A stretch of DNA of 35,927 bases, from the NCBI GenBank assembly GCA_027621915.1, contig JAQCAD010000035.1, positions 1 to 35,927 of the forward strand. Direction: 5' to 3'. Every line of letters starts with the position of its first letter. Position 1 is the first letter of the stretch. Shown here piece after piece: positions 27,266 through 35,680 of this stretch. A model generated the notes under the pieces. That model was not told where the DNA came from. It searched no databases and saw only the letters and a list, made by a program, of their open reading frames with translations. A program made the position numbers and the translations under genes. Source of the DNA: Pseudomonadota bacterium. GTDB lineage: Bacteria; Pseudomonadota; Gammaproteobacteria; Steroidobacterales; Woeseiaceae.

Positions 27266-29371
27266 TCATTTCGCTAACGGATCCGGTCGAATCTGGAAAT
27301 GAACCACGATCGGTTTCGAACCCTTGCCGTCTTCTTTCAGCCAGGGCGTGCGACCGCCTTCCGGCACCCAGATTCCGCGACCCTTCCAGCCCGCGTCCGG
27401 GTCGTCGATCCGGCCTTCAAATCCCTTGCTGTAAAAACCCATCGGATACGGAATTCTCAAAGTGACAAATTCGTTGTCGACAAGTGCATGAACACCGTCG
27501 AACAGGTTTCCCGTCGCTATCGGCACGTCTTCGCCAAGACCGAGGGAATTGTGTTGATCGACCCAGGTGTAGTAACTGGACTCCACACTGTATTGCGGCA
27601 GATCAACGAAGCCCGGACCGGGCAGATTGTGAAGCGTCCAACCTTCGGGGCAATGATTGCCGGTCGCTTCCGGACCATTCAGCGGTCCCTTGCATTTCCT
27701 GCGATCGAATTCGCCCAGGTGCCCGCTACCAAGCGATGTCCAGACGACACCATTCTTGTCGATGTCCGCACCACGGATACCGAAACCCGGAAGCGGCGGA
27801 TAGTAGACTTCGGCCAGCGACGTCTGTGGCGGGTTGTCTCCCGGCAACAGGCGCGTAATTGATCCGGGATATCGAAACGCATTTGAACCCCAGATCGCGT
27901 CGCCGCGCGGTTCCGGCATAACTGCATAGAAGCCGTTCGGAATCCGCATGTCCAACTCAGGGTTGGCGACTTCGTTCGGCTCGGTCCACTCGTCCTGTCG
28001 GCCATTACCGTTGGTATCGAGAATCAAAGGCGCCCAGCCCTGTGATGCGGCGGCATCGCCGGACTCCATAAACTTGTTCGTATCAAGCCAGCCGACGACA
28101 TCTCCCCCACCGCTCGTCCACAGCGTGTTCTTTTCGTCGTATGCGAATTGCAGATGGTGCGTGCTGAAACAGGTGTCGACGAATGTGTATTCTCCAGTCG
28201 ATGGATCGAGTACGGCAAGCTGACGCGATGTCCGGTCCTTCGGATACAACATTGCCGACGGATGTTCCGAGCCTTCCTTGCAGAAATCAGGATTATCGGG
28301 ACCGCGAACTCGCGCGGTCAGCCAGACCCTTCCTGCCTGATCGAGCATCGGGTTGTGGATGTTCGATTTGCTATCCCAGATGCGTTCATCGCCCCAATAC
28401 GGAGATGGCGCAATCACCGGCGCCTCGTTCGTCGTCGGTGTGTCTTCGTCACGAACGGGAACGTTAAAAATTGTCGAGGTGTTCGCCACCGGGTCGAGTA
28501 TCGGCATCTCGTCTGTACTCAGCTCCGGCGCGCCGTAGAGTTTGCCGTAGCCGTTGACTGTCGGATCGCGACGATCCGTGCCGCTCAGATCGTGCATGTA
28601 GAACTTCGGGCTCGACCAGTCGCGCACGGTCGCAACGACATTTCGCTCGACACCCGACGGTCGTTCAGGCGCATGCAGCGGTATCTCGCCGGCCGCAACG
28701 CGATCAGTCCATTCGGCCAGATACTTGATCGGCAGACCCTTAAGACTCTGCGCTGCGATGCCGATCATAGTATCGCCCGCCTGTCCTGACGAAATTCGAC
28801 GAATCCACGCCTCTTCCGACGACTCAACATCGGCAAGTGCCGGCGGTGTCGTGCGCGTAGCGTTGTTACCCAACTGATGGCAGCCAACGCAACCCATGTT
28901 CTTGACCCAGGTCAGGTAATAATTCAGTCCACCGTCCAGTTCCGTAACTTCTTCTTCAGTCGGCAGATTCATCATCGAGAACCAGTAAGCAGCCGGATAG
29001 ATCTGCGCCGCTGCGGTCGGGTCCGGGGCAAGGGTCGCTGCCAGATCTACAGTTTCGCCGCGCGATGCCGCTGTCTTTTCTGAATCAACGAGCCCGTAAC
29101 CACGAACCCATAGTTGGTAACTGGCATCCGGAAGGTCAGGTACAAGGTATCTGCCCTTATCGTCAGTAACCACGATCCTGGCAAACCGCGTATCAAGATC
29201 ATTCGTTTCTGCAATCACCCAGACACCCGCTTCGACACCCGCGCTACTCGTCACGACGCCGGCGATATCGTCCGGGTCCATGGCGATTCCCGGTTCTACC
29301 GACCGGGCCGACTCCTTGCTGCAAGCGCTAAGTATGAAAACCAGCGATACAAAAAAAGTAATGTTCCTCAT
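27266..29371 (-). CDS. Haem-binding lipoprotein with carboxypeptidase-regulatory-like domain and beta-propeller
   Basis: A 701-aa envelope lipoprotein. Lipobox LSAC gives Cys17. A CarboxypepD-regulatory-like (Ig-like) domain covers about 30-115 (DIAGVVTSSAGVEAGVWV, DKGRYLVPDLP). A single c-type haem site, C-V-G-C-H, lies at Cys161-His165. The rest looks like a seven-bladed propeller in the style of virginiamycin B lyase (repeated W/N-x-D-x-x-G-x-V-W elements such as NIHNPMLDQAGRVWLTARV and ADIDKNGVVWTSLGSG). Electron transfer or sensing in the periplasm is plausible; the substrate is unknown. The frame opens at 29413, but GAGGAC 7 nt before ATG 29371 fixes the start. It is the first of three leftward genes. 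Confidence 0.85.
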   Translation of the reverse strand: MRNITFFVSLVFILSACSKESARSVEPGIAMDPDDIAGVVTSSAGVEAGVWVIAETNDLDTRFARIVVTDDKGRYLVPDLPDASYQLWVRGYGLVDSEKTAASRGETVDLAATLAPDPTAAAQIYPAAYWFSMMNLPTEEEVTELDGGLNYYLTWVKNMGCVGCHQLGNNATRTTPPALADVESSEEAWIRRISSGQAGDTMIGIAAQSLKGLPIKYLAEWTDRVAAGEIPLHAPERPSGVERNVVATVRDWSSPKFYMHDLSGTDRRDPTVNGYGKLYGAPELSTDEMPILDPVANTSTIFNVPVRDEDTPTTNEAPVIAPSPYWGDERIWDSKSNIHNPMLDQAGRVWLTARVRGPDNPDFCKEGSEHPSAMLYPKDRTSRQLAVLDPSTGEYTFVDTCFSTHHLQFAYDEKNTLWTSGGGDVVGWLDTNKFMESGDAAASQGWAPLILDTNGNGRQDEWTEPNEVANPELDMRIPNGFYAVMPEPRGDAIWGSNAFRYPGSITRLLPGDNPPQTSLAEVYYPPLPGFGIRGADIDKNGVVWTSLGSGHLGEFDRRKCKGPLNGPEATGNHCPEGWTLHNLPGPGFVDLPQYSVESSYYTWVDQHNSLGLGEDVPIATGNLFDGVHALVDNEFVTLRIPYPMGFYSKGFEGRIDDPDAGWKGRGIWVPEGGRTPWLKEDGKGSKPIVVHFQIRPDPLAK

Positions 29372-29440
29372 GGACGAGTCCTCATGGCGATAGCTCCGGG
29401 CCGCAGACGTCAAGGAGTTGCGCGACAGGATCTGGTCCGG

Positions 29441-29490
29441 AAAAAAGGGGTCGGATCCAATTTAGATAAAACGGATCCGACCCCTTTTTT
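29441..29490. repeat. Perfect 18-bp inverted repeat, bidirectional terminator and REP-like element
   Basis: AAAAAAGGGGTCGGATCC (29441-29458) and its exact reverse complement (29473-29490) flank a 14-nt loop. Read on either strand it is a G+C-rich stem followed by six T, so it can stop transcription both ways. On the minus strand it directly follows the 54-aa gene, whose TAA overlaps the first A residues. The GGGGTCGGATCC core resembles short palindromic repeats that I recall from many proteobacterial genomes near RAYT transposases; that link is unverified. Confidence 0.85.
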
Positions 29491-29653
29491 ACAGGCCCGA
29501 ATTGGATTCAGCGATCTGCCGCGCGTCCTTTTCCATCTGGTGCAACCTTTCGATTCTCTCAAGACGTTTGTTTATCAGATAACGAACAATTCCGATCAAG
29601 GCAATGGCGCTGAACATTACAACCAGTAAAGCAAGGTAAAACATCCAGTCCAT
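29489..29653 (-). CDS. 54-aa single-pass membrane protein with basic, coiled tail
   Basis: A small gene below usual length cut-offs. It reads MDWMFYLALLVVMFSAIALI, then GIVRYLINKR and a charged amphipathic tail with LERIERLHQMEK-type heptads, ending at TAA inside the inverted repeat. That is one N-terminal membrane helix (about 4-24) followed by positive residues, so N-out/C-in is expected. AGGAC lies 7 nt before ATG 29653. It sits between the FlgO/TPR gene (117 bp upstream on the same strand) and the haem lipoprotein gene. No family recognised; holin-like, regulatory or accessory roles are all possible. Confidence 0.72.
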   Translation of the reverse strand: MDWMFYLALLVVMFSAIALIGIVRYLINKRLERIERLHQMEKDARQIAESNSGL

Positions 29654-29770
29654 CACAACGTCCTATTTTTTTGTCAACCCGAAGTATTGGCAACCGTTTG
29701 CGGAATGTCGAGCGAAACGGGCCATTTTTGGCCTTTCAAAAACCGCCATTGGTCGCCAGGACGTAGCTTT

Positions 29771-31978
29771 TCAGGATGAAACGCTAAGATCCACGAGGTA
29801 GGTTCTGACTTTTTCGCGAAGCGCCAGCTCCTCATCTTCCCAGTGCGACATTGCCGCCTGAACTCTTGAGTCTTCAACGAAATCGGCGTACTGGGCCTGC
29901 GAAATTGTGCGCCTCCAGTCCAGGTGTACGGCAACTGAATCTGTAAACACGTCCTCCAGCGCCACCTTGACCGCTTCTTCAACTTTACCCTGCAACACCA
30001 AAATACCAACGTAAGTGGCGGGGTCTTGCTCTTGGCGAAAACCGAATGACGCGGCGATCTCCCGCAACCGTTCCAGCCTGCGCAGCATCTCGTCACGTGG
30101 CAATTCCACATACCAGGCGTCAAAGGCGGCAAACTGCGCGCCCCGGTATTTAAGTGGCAACGTGGCGGCGTCGACATCAAGTATATTGGGTGCGTTTTGC
30201 TGCAAATATTCGCTTTCTTGCACTACGGTTCCGCGCCTGGCCGCAACTCTCAGCAAATGCTGCACCGCCCCACCAAACGCAAAGTGACGATCGTCGATAT
30301 CATCTTCGATGGCACGACGAGCAGTGGCAACACTTGTTTCTTCGTCACCGCGGTTGATCGCGCGCAACATTTCGATCTGATATGCAATCTCGCTGGTCGG
30401 CGCAATCGCCAGAACGCGATTGCGAAAATCGTCCGCCTCCTCGGCAAGTCCGAGCTCGAACAGAAATGTCGCCACGATTCCCGGAAGTTCATAATCTGCG
30501 GGGTCGACTTCGATTGCTCGCAACAATTGACGCAGGTAATCCACTCCGTCACCCGACTGCAGACTTAGTCCGGCAAGTGTTGCCAGCGCATTCGGTTGTG
30601 CCGGCTCAATTTCAAGCGATCTTTGCAGCGCACCACGGGCATCATCCCGTCGTTCCATTGAACTATATAAGCCACCCAACTCGTAATGAATTCTCGAATT
30701 AAACGGATCCTGTCGCAAAGCTTCCTGCATCAACGGAACTGCCTTAGCGAACTGCTGCAACCCTTGGTAAAGGCGAGTAAGCAGAATTTTTGGTTGAAAA
30801 GCTGTCGGCGCCACCGCAACGATTTCCTCAAGGTCATTAACCGCCTCAAGAAAAACCTGGGGGCCTTCTTTTTCCGCCCGTTGCGCGGCGGTGGCGAATA
30901 TCTGAATCGCTAGTGCAGTCACGTCATCCGCGTGCACAGCGAGCACCTGATTCGTGATTGCAACTATCTCTGTCAGCGCGACGTCCCGGGCCATCAGTCC
31001 GGTTTCGAATTGCTGCCAGTAATTGCTGGCGAGTTCTGTTTTGGCGTCGATAAAATCAGGATCGATAGTCAATGCGCCCTTCAAAAGTCCTTCCGCTGCG
31101 GCTAGCCCACCGTAAGAAAAGGTAGAGCGCGATTGCAGCGCTTGCAGGTACAGGTCGTACGCATCAGAATTTCTGGTGGTTGAACTTGCGATTAACGTGT
31201 CAGCGTTTTTGCCCAGCAATGAGGCCGACAATGCGGCGCGGACTCTCGTCGCTATTTCATCCTGAATGCCAAATATATCGTCCAGGGTGCGATCATAATT
31301 CTCAGACCAGATATGAAACCCATCCTTGGCGCGAATTAACTGAGCTGTTATGCGTACTCGGTCACCCACGCGTTGCACGCTGCCTTCGAGAACATTAGCT
31401 ACATCAAGCGCAGTAGCAATTTCGACGATTGTCTTGTTCTGATCTCTGAAAGCGAAACTGGACGTTCGCGCCGCCACTTTTAGCTCCGGAATCTGTGCGA
31501 GCATATGCAGCAGCGTCTCGGTTAATCCGTCCGAAAAATAGGCGTTGTCTGAATCTCCGGACATGTTAACGAACGGCAGGACGGCGACCGATGCTTCGTT
31601 AGTCACTGACGATGAAGATGCCGTTTCTTCAAAACTCGTACGGGAACTGAATACAGAGATGAAAATGACACCTGCAATAACGGACGTGATCGTGAAATAT
31701 TCCAGCCGCTTGCTTTTGTTGAGCGCTATCGACCCTTCACGATCGACCTCGTGCTCTTTTTTGATACCCTCGGGAGTGATTTCGTAGACCCACGAGAGAA
31801 TGATGGTTGGCAGGAAGCCCAGCGCGAAAACCAGCATCACCGATCTGGATATCCATTCCGGCGCCCCGAATGCCGGCAATAGTGTCGTCAGAACCTCAGT
31901 TAGCAGCCAGCCTACAACCAAATAGGCCGCTGCAACGCGAAGCACGTTTCGACGTTTCAGTTCTTCGAACAGTGACAC
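29771..31978 (-). CDS. FlgO-like/TPR membrane protein
   Basis: A 735-aa protein. The N-terminus (MSLFEELKRRNVLRVAAAYL) and three membrane helices (about 12-34, 45-66, 93-112) resemble proteins that carry adenylate-cyclase or DNA-binding domains elsewhere. A FlgO/TolB-like domain at about 125-245 has SVAVLPFVNMSGDSDNAYFSDGLTETLLHML and VLEGSVQRVGDRVRITAQLIRAKDGFHIWSE. TPR repeats fill about 250-700. No cyclase, kinase or HTH domain is present, so it is a scaffold or sensor of unknown output. The start codon is GTG 31978, with GGAG 6-7 nt upstream. It is transcribed leftward, 117 bp before the 54-aa gene. Confidence 0.85.
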   Translation of the reverse strand: MSLFEELKRRNVLRVAAAYLVVGWLLTEVLTTLLPAFGAPEWISRSVMLVFALGFLPTIILSWVYEITPEGIKKEHEVDREGSIALNKSKRLEYFTITSVIAGVIFISVFSSRTSFEETASSSSVTNEASVAVLPFVNMSGDSDNAYFSDGLTETLLHMLAQIPELKVAARTSSFAFRDQNKTIVEIATALDVANVLEGSVQRVGDRVRITAQLIRAKDGFHIWSENYDRTLDDIFGIQDEIATRVRAALSASLLGKNADTLIASSTTRNSDAYDLYLQALQSRSTFSYGGLAAAEGLLKGALTIDPDFIDAKTELASNYWQQFETGLMARDVALTEIVAITNQVLAVHADDVTALAIQIFATAAQRAEKEGPQVFLEAVNDLEEIVAVAPTAFQPKILLTRLYQGLQQFAKAVPLMQEALRQDPFNSRIHYELGGLYSSMERRDDARGALQRSLEIEPAQPNALATLAGLSLQSGDGVDYLRQLLRAIEVDPADYELPGIVATFLFELGLAEEADDFRNRVLAIAPTSEIAYQIEMLRAINRGDEETSVATARRAIEDDIDDRHFAFGGAVQHLLRVAARRGTVVQESEYLQQNAPNILDVDAATLPLKYRGAQFAAFDAWYVELPRDEMLRRLERLREIAASFGFRQEQDPATYVGILVLQGKVEEAVKVALEDVFTDSVAVHLDWRRTISQAQYADFVEDSRVQAAMSHWEDEELALREKVRTYLVDLSVSS

Positions 31979-32108
31979 TGGACACTCCAGGATGCATCTT
32001 GTCGGTGGTGATTATAGCAACGGTATTGCCTTTAGATGTCCGCGGTACGCCAGTGGTTGCCAGTATCAGAGACGCGGAATACTCGCCCACGCCAGGAACC
32101 GGCCCCTC

Positions 32109-32138
32109 CGGCGCGATATCTTCCTGATCTTCGCGCCG
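32109..32138. other. 8-bp stem hairpin between tldE and the FlgO/TPR gene
   Basis: CGGCGCGA (32109-32116) pairs perfectly with TCGCGCCG (32131-32138) around a 14-nt loop, 10 bp past the tldE stop. There is no T-tract on either strand, so it is not a classic terminator. It could stabilise the tldD-tldE mRNA end or help factor-dependent termination. Confidence 0.45.
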
Positions 32139-32147
32139 CCGGCCGAC

Positions 32148-33464
32148 TCAGGTGCCGGAAAAATCGACGCCTGAAAACACCATTGATGGCGCCAGCGTAC
32201 CCGAGTACGGGAACGGATCATTACCGGTTGCCTCGAGGCGACTGAACAAATCGCGCAGATTCCCGGTGACGTTCATCTCGCCGACAGGTCTGCCAACCCG
32301 GCCATTCTCGATGAGGTGACCACTCAGACCGAGAGAAAAGTCGCCAGTCGTGCCGTCTGCATTGCCGCCGAGCCATGACGTTACATAGACGCCGTCTCCG
32401 GCATCGCCTATTAACTCATCCAGCGATTTGTTGCCCGTCCCGACGCGCCGGTTCGAAGGGCTGCCGGTTGTTGGCGGCATGTCGGCTTTACGGCCGTAGT
32501 ACGTATCGACGTAAATGTTCCTGATGACACCCTCTTCCACTATCGGCAACGCTTTGGCCGATATTCCTTCGCTATCGTACTGCCGCGATGCCAGTCCGCG
32601 AATGACAAGCGGGTCGTCAATGATCGTCAGACCGTGGCTGAATGCCTGCTTCCCAAGGAGATCTGCCCAGAACGAGCGCCCTTGCTGCACGCTGCGGGCA
32701 TTTGCCGGGCCCATCAATCGGCCAATCAGACTTGCAGCAACGCGCGAATCAACCACCATCGTCGACTTCATGGTGGGGCCTTTCTGCGAATCGAGTCTGG
32801 CAACGGCATATTCAAGTGCTTTTTTCGCAATCGAAATCGCGTCAGGAACATCGCCTACGTGCCGTGCGACCGCAGAAAATCCGTCAGATGCCCGTCGATC
32901 ACCCCGATCTTTCAATGTTATGTTTGCGCCAAGAACGCAATATGTCGATTCCTCGGCACCGGAGAAGCCGTTGCTGCTCGCCTCAACGCGCGTTTGGGTT
33001 CCTGAACTGACTCGTGATGTTGCCGAAATGACTCGCTCATGTTTCCTGGCCTCCTGATCGAGCAAGACACACCATTCCATCCTTTGCTCGCGATCAAGCC
33101 GCCGAATTACCTCATCGCTCAGGTCAAGCGCAGTGTCCGGTCGATTAGCAAAAAGTTCCGGTGGCGTAATGTTGCGCTGCGGATCCGGCTCGAGCGCATT
33201 TGTTATCGCGACCGCTTCTTTAAGAAAGTTTGCCAGGCGATCCGGATTCAGGTCTGTCGTCTGATGTGTCGAATATCGTCCGTTTGCGTATACCTGCACT
33301 GCAAGCATGCGCGCCGTTGTATCCTGAACTTTTTCGAGCGCACCGTCACGATAGTTGAAATCCACATTTCGGCTTTGAAGAACAGAGGCCCACGCATCCT
33401 CGGCGCCGGCAGCTTTTAATGTCTCTATCGCGGTCGCAGCGCTTGCCTGCAGATCAGCCGACAT
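32148..33464 (-). CDS. pmbA: Metalloprotease subunit TldE/PmbA
   Basis: A 438-aa partner of TldD. The TldD-TldE complex is a protease known for maturing peptide antibiotics (microcin B17) and degrading CcdA; TldE lacks the zinc site. Seen here: NVDFNYRDGALEKVQ, a middle domain, then GPTMKSTMVVDSRVAASLIGRLMGP and the conserved GNADGTTGDFSLGLSGHLIENG near the C-terminus. There is no HExxxH motif and no signal peptide. ATG 33464 with GGTGG 5 nt upstream is preferred over GTG 33473. Its start overlaps the tldD end by 11 nt, so the two are coupled. Confidence 0.94.
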   Translation of the reverse strand: MSADLQASAATAIETLKAAGAEDAWASVLQSRNVDFNYRDGALEKVQDTTARMLAVQVYANGRYSTHQTTDLNPDRLANFLKEAVAITNALEPDPQRNITPPELFANRPDTALDLSDEVIRRLDREQRMEWCVLLDQEARKHERVISATSRVSSGTQTRVEASSNGFSGAEESTYCVLGANITLKDRGDRRASDGFSAVARHVGDVPDAISIAKKALEYAVARLDSQKGPTMKSTMVVDSRVAASLIGRLMGPANARSVQQGRSFWADLLGKQAFSHGLTIIDDPLVIRGLASRQYDSEGISAKALPIVEEGVIRNIYVDTYYGRKADMPPTTGSPSNRRVGTGNKSLDELIGDAGDGVYVTSWLGGNADGTTGDFSLGLSGHLIENGRVGRPVGEMNVTGNLRDLFSRLEATGNDPFPYSGTLAPSMVFSGVDFSGT

Positions 33465-34995
33465 TTTCACCACCCACCGTCATGCTGGAGACGAGTACCG
33501 TCGGAATACCTTGTGACACCGGAACCAGTTGCCCATTTTTGCCGCAGGTCCATCCACCGGTATCCAGCTTCGCATCATTTGCGACCATCGAGATTCGTGT
33601 CAATGATTCGGGGCCATTGCCAATGATATTCACATCTTTGATCGGCGCTACAACTTTACCCTTCTCGACCAGCCAACCATTTTTTACATAGAAGGTGTAA
33701 TCGCCTGCACCAATCTGCACCTGACCATTGGTATAGGTTTCCGCAATGATCCCCTGATCAACCGCCTCGATGATTTCGTCTTTGGTATGTGGCCCATTCT
33801 CCATGAACGTGCATGTCATTCTTGGCATCGGCGCGAATTTGTAAGATTGACGACGCCCGGATCCTGTTGCGGCAACGTTGTACTGCGTTGCACTAATCGA
33901 ATCATGCAGGTACGAACGCAAAATACCGTCTTCGACCATCACGGTCCGGCCGCACTCACCGCCCTCGTCGTCATAATTCAGGGCGCCACGCTCATTCGGG
34001 ATCGTACCCTGATCAACAATAGTGACGAACGGTTCTGCTACCTTTTGGCCCATCATATCCGAATAGATGCTGGTGCCTTTGCGATTGAAATCTGCCTCCA
34101 TGCCATGACCTATCGCTTCGTGAAGCAGGATGCCGCTGGCACCTGCGGCGAGGATGACCGGCATTTCTCCGGCCGGGGGCCGTATCGCTTCAAACAGAAC
34201 CAGTGTTCGGGCAACTGCCTCTTCCACCATTTGATCGATCCGTTCATCGGTGTACCAGGCGAGATCTTCGCGGGCAGCGATATTTGAATAACCGGATTGC
34301 GTTTCGCCTTCACGCGTCGCCGTGATCTGTGCAGTCAGGCGAGTCATCGGTCGATGGTCTGTGATCAGATGCCCGCCCAAAGTTGCAATCATCACACGCT
34401 CATCGACGTCAGACCATGCAACGGTAACTTTGCTGACGATCGGATCTGCAGCTCGGGATTTCGAATCAACATATTTAAGTAGCGGCAATTTTTGATCGAT
34501 GCCGACGTCCGCCCACGGCATCGTCGTCACATAGAGATCGCCGGTCTTCTTCGCGTTGAAAGCCTGCGGCGGGACCATGCGAGTGCCGTTGGCGATTGTT
34601 GCCGCTGTTCGGGCGGCGGCCAGCATGGATGTGAGCGTCAGGTCTTCAGTAAAAGCGTAGCCAGTCTGCTCTCCGATGACAACACGCAATCCGACGCCCT
34701 GTGATATTTCTGAATTCGCGTGACTGATGATGCCGTCCTCCATCATCAGGCTGTTGCTGCGCTGGTGTTGAAAATACAGATCCGCAGTGTCGGCGCCGTG
34801 GGCCGTGAGTTCTGCCATGACGCGCGCGATCGTGACCTCATCAACGCCAAACCAGTTCATGAAGGGGTTTTCCGGCGTCGCCTCAGCAATTGCCACCGCC
34901 TGGTGGACGCCGCAGCCGGAAAGAAATACCGGCATCGTAACTATCGCGCTACCCGCCGCCACATGGCCAATGAAGTCTCTTCGTTTAATGTGCAT
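33454..34995 (-). CDS. tldD: TldD-type metalloprotease with Tat-lipoprotein signal
   Basis: A 513-aa catalytic subunit of the TldD/TldE protease. The zinc site is HEAIGH (His292-His297), inside GILLHEAIGHGMEADF, and further family blocks GALNYDDEGGE, YNVAATGSGRRQSY, and MTCTFMENGPH are present. The N-terminus is unusual: MHIKRRDFIGHVAAG has a twin-arginine motif (Arg5, Arg6), then a hydrophobic stretch ending in lipobox LSGC (Cys28). Known TldD is cytoplasmic, so this copy looks Tat-exported and lipid-anchored. ATG 34995 is used; the frame opens at 35025. It overlaps the tldE start by 11 nt. Confidence 0.93.
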   Translation of the reverse strand: MHIKRRDFIGHVAAGSAIVTMPVFLSGCGVHQAVAIAEATPENPFMNWFGVDEVTIARVMAELTAHGADTADLYFQHQRSNSLMMEDGIISHANSEISQGVGLRVVIGEQTGYAFTEDLTLTSMLAAARTAATIANGTRMVPPQAFNAKKTGDLYVTTMPWADVGIDQKLPLLKYVDSKSRAADPIVSKVTVAWSDVDERVMIATLGGHLITDHRPMTRLTAQITATREGETQSGYSNIAAREDLAWYTDERIDQMVEEAVARTLVLFEAIRPPAGEMPVILAAGASGILLHEAIGHGMEADFNRKGTSIYSDMMGQKVAEPFVTIVDQGTIPNERGALNYDDEGGECGRTVMVEDGILRSYLHDSISATQYNVAATGSGRRQSYKFAPMPRMTCTFMENGPHTKDEIIEAVDQGIIAETYTNGQVQIGAGDYTFYVKNGWLVEKGKVVAPIKDVNIIGNGPESLTRISMVANDAKLDTGGWTCGKNGQLVPVSQGIPTVLVSSMTVGGENVG

Positions 34996-35074
34996 TGAGG
35001 TTCTCGAATTCAGTGGATGATGCATCTATTAACTATCGTGGTCGCAGATGCAACACGATACCGAATGTTTTCGA

Positions 35075-35677
35075 TTAACTTCGACGTGATAGTGCCAGGC
35101 CGACAGCAGCGCTGAGCAGAAATCCGCCGGTGACGCGGTGTTGCAGATGCCGAAAGCGGTTGAACAGGCGCCGTGCCGATGCGGCGAAAATCGCCCACAG
35201 GGTATCGCCCATGATGATTACGGTCATGTACACGGCAGCCAGCAGAATCAACTGACCCGTGGTTCCTTCGCTTCCTGCGACGAACTGAGGCAAAAAAGCC
35301 GCGTTAAAAAACAGGGTCTTGGGGTTAATGACAGCAAGAACAAAACCTCGCGAGAACGTATTGATTCCGGATTGTTCACGGCTCTGTGCAAGATCAGTAC
35401 CCGTCTTATTCCATGTGAGAATTCCCAGGTATATCAGGTACATAACGCCGAGCCACCTGATCCACATCAGCGTCGACGCTGCCGCCTCGACGAGTGTGGC
35501 CAGTCCAATGATCACCAGGGACAGCTGGACGGCTATACCGACCGTAGTTCCAAAGGCTGTTACAAGGCCGGATTTCAGGCCACGGCCAAGACTGTTGGCG
35601 ACGATCAGTGCGACATTGGGTCCCGGAATCAGCACGAGAACCGACGTTGCGACAATCAATGCAATTACGTTCGCCAT
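35075..35677 (-). CDS. LysE/RhtB-family amino-acid exporter
   Basis: A 200-aa inner-membrane transporter with about six hydrophobic helices. The N-terminal block VLVLIPGPNVALIVANSLGRGLKSGLVTAFGTTVG (PGPN) and the internal FSRGFVLAVINPKTLFFNAAFLPQF (NPK) are the family signatures. Members export lysine, threonine, homoserine or other metabolites; the substrate cannot be told here. The ATG lies 3 nt after the rhomboid stop, so the two are co-translated. It ends 80 bp before the tldD start on the same strand. Confidence 0.93.
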   Translation of the reverse strand: MANVIALIVATSVLVLIPGPNVALIVANSLGRGLKSGLVTAFGTTVGIAVQLSLVIIGLATLVEAAASTLMWIRWLGVMYLIYLGILTWNKTGTDLAQSREQSGINTFSRGFVLAVINPKTLFFNAAFLPQFVAGSEGTTGQLILLAAVYMTVIIMGDTLWAIFAASARRLFNRFRHLQHRVTGGFLLSAAVGLALSRRS

Positions 35678-35680
35678 TTC

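Noticed and set aside
28148-28789. 213-aa plus-strand frame
   Set aside because: It is antisense to the haem lipoprotein, with no ribosome-binding site and no recognisable domain.
29674-30180. 168-aa minus-strand frame
   Set aside because: It is a frame shifted within the FlgO/TPR gene and has Cys/Trp/Arg-rich nonsense composition.
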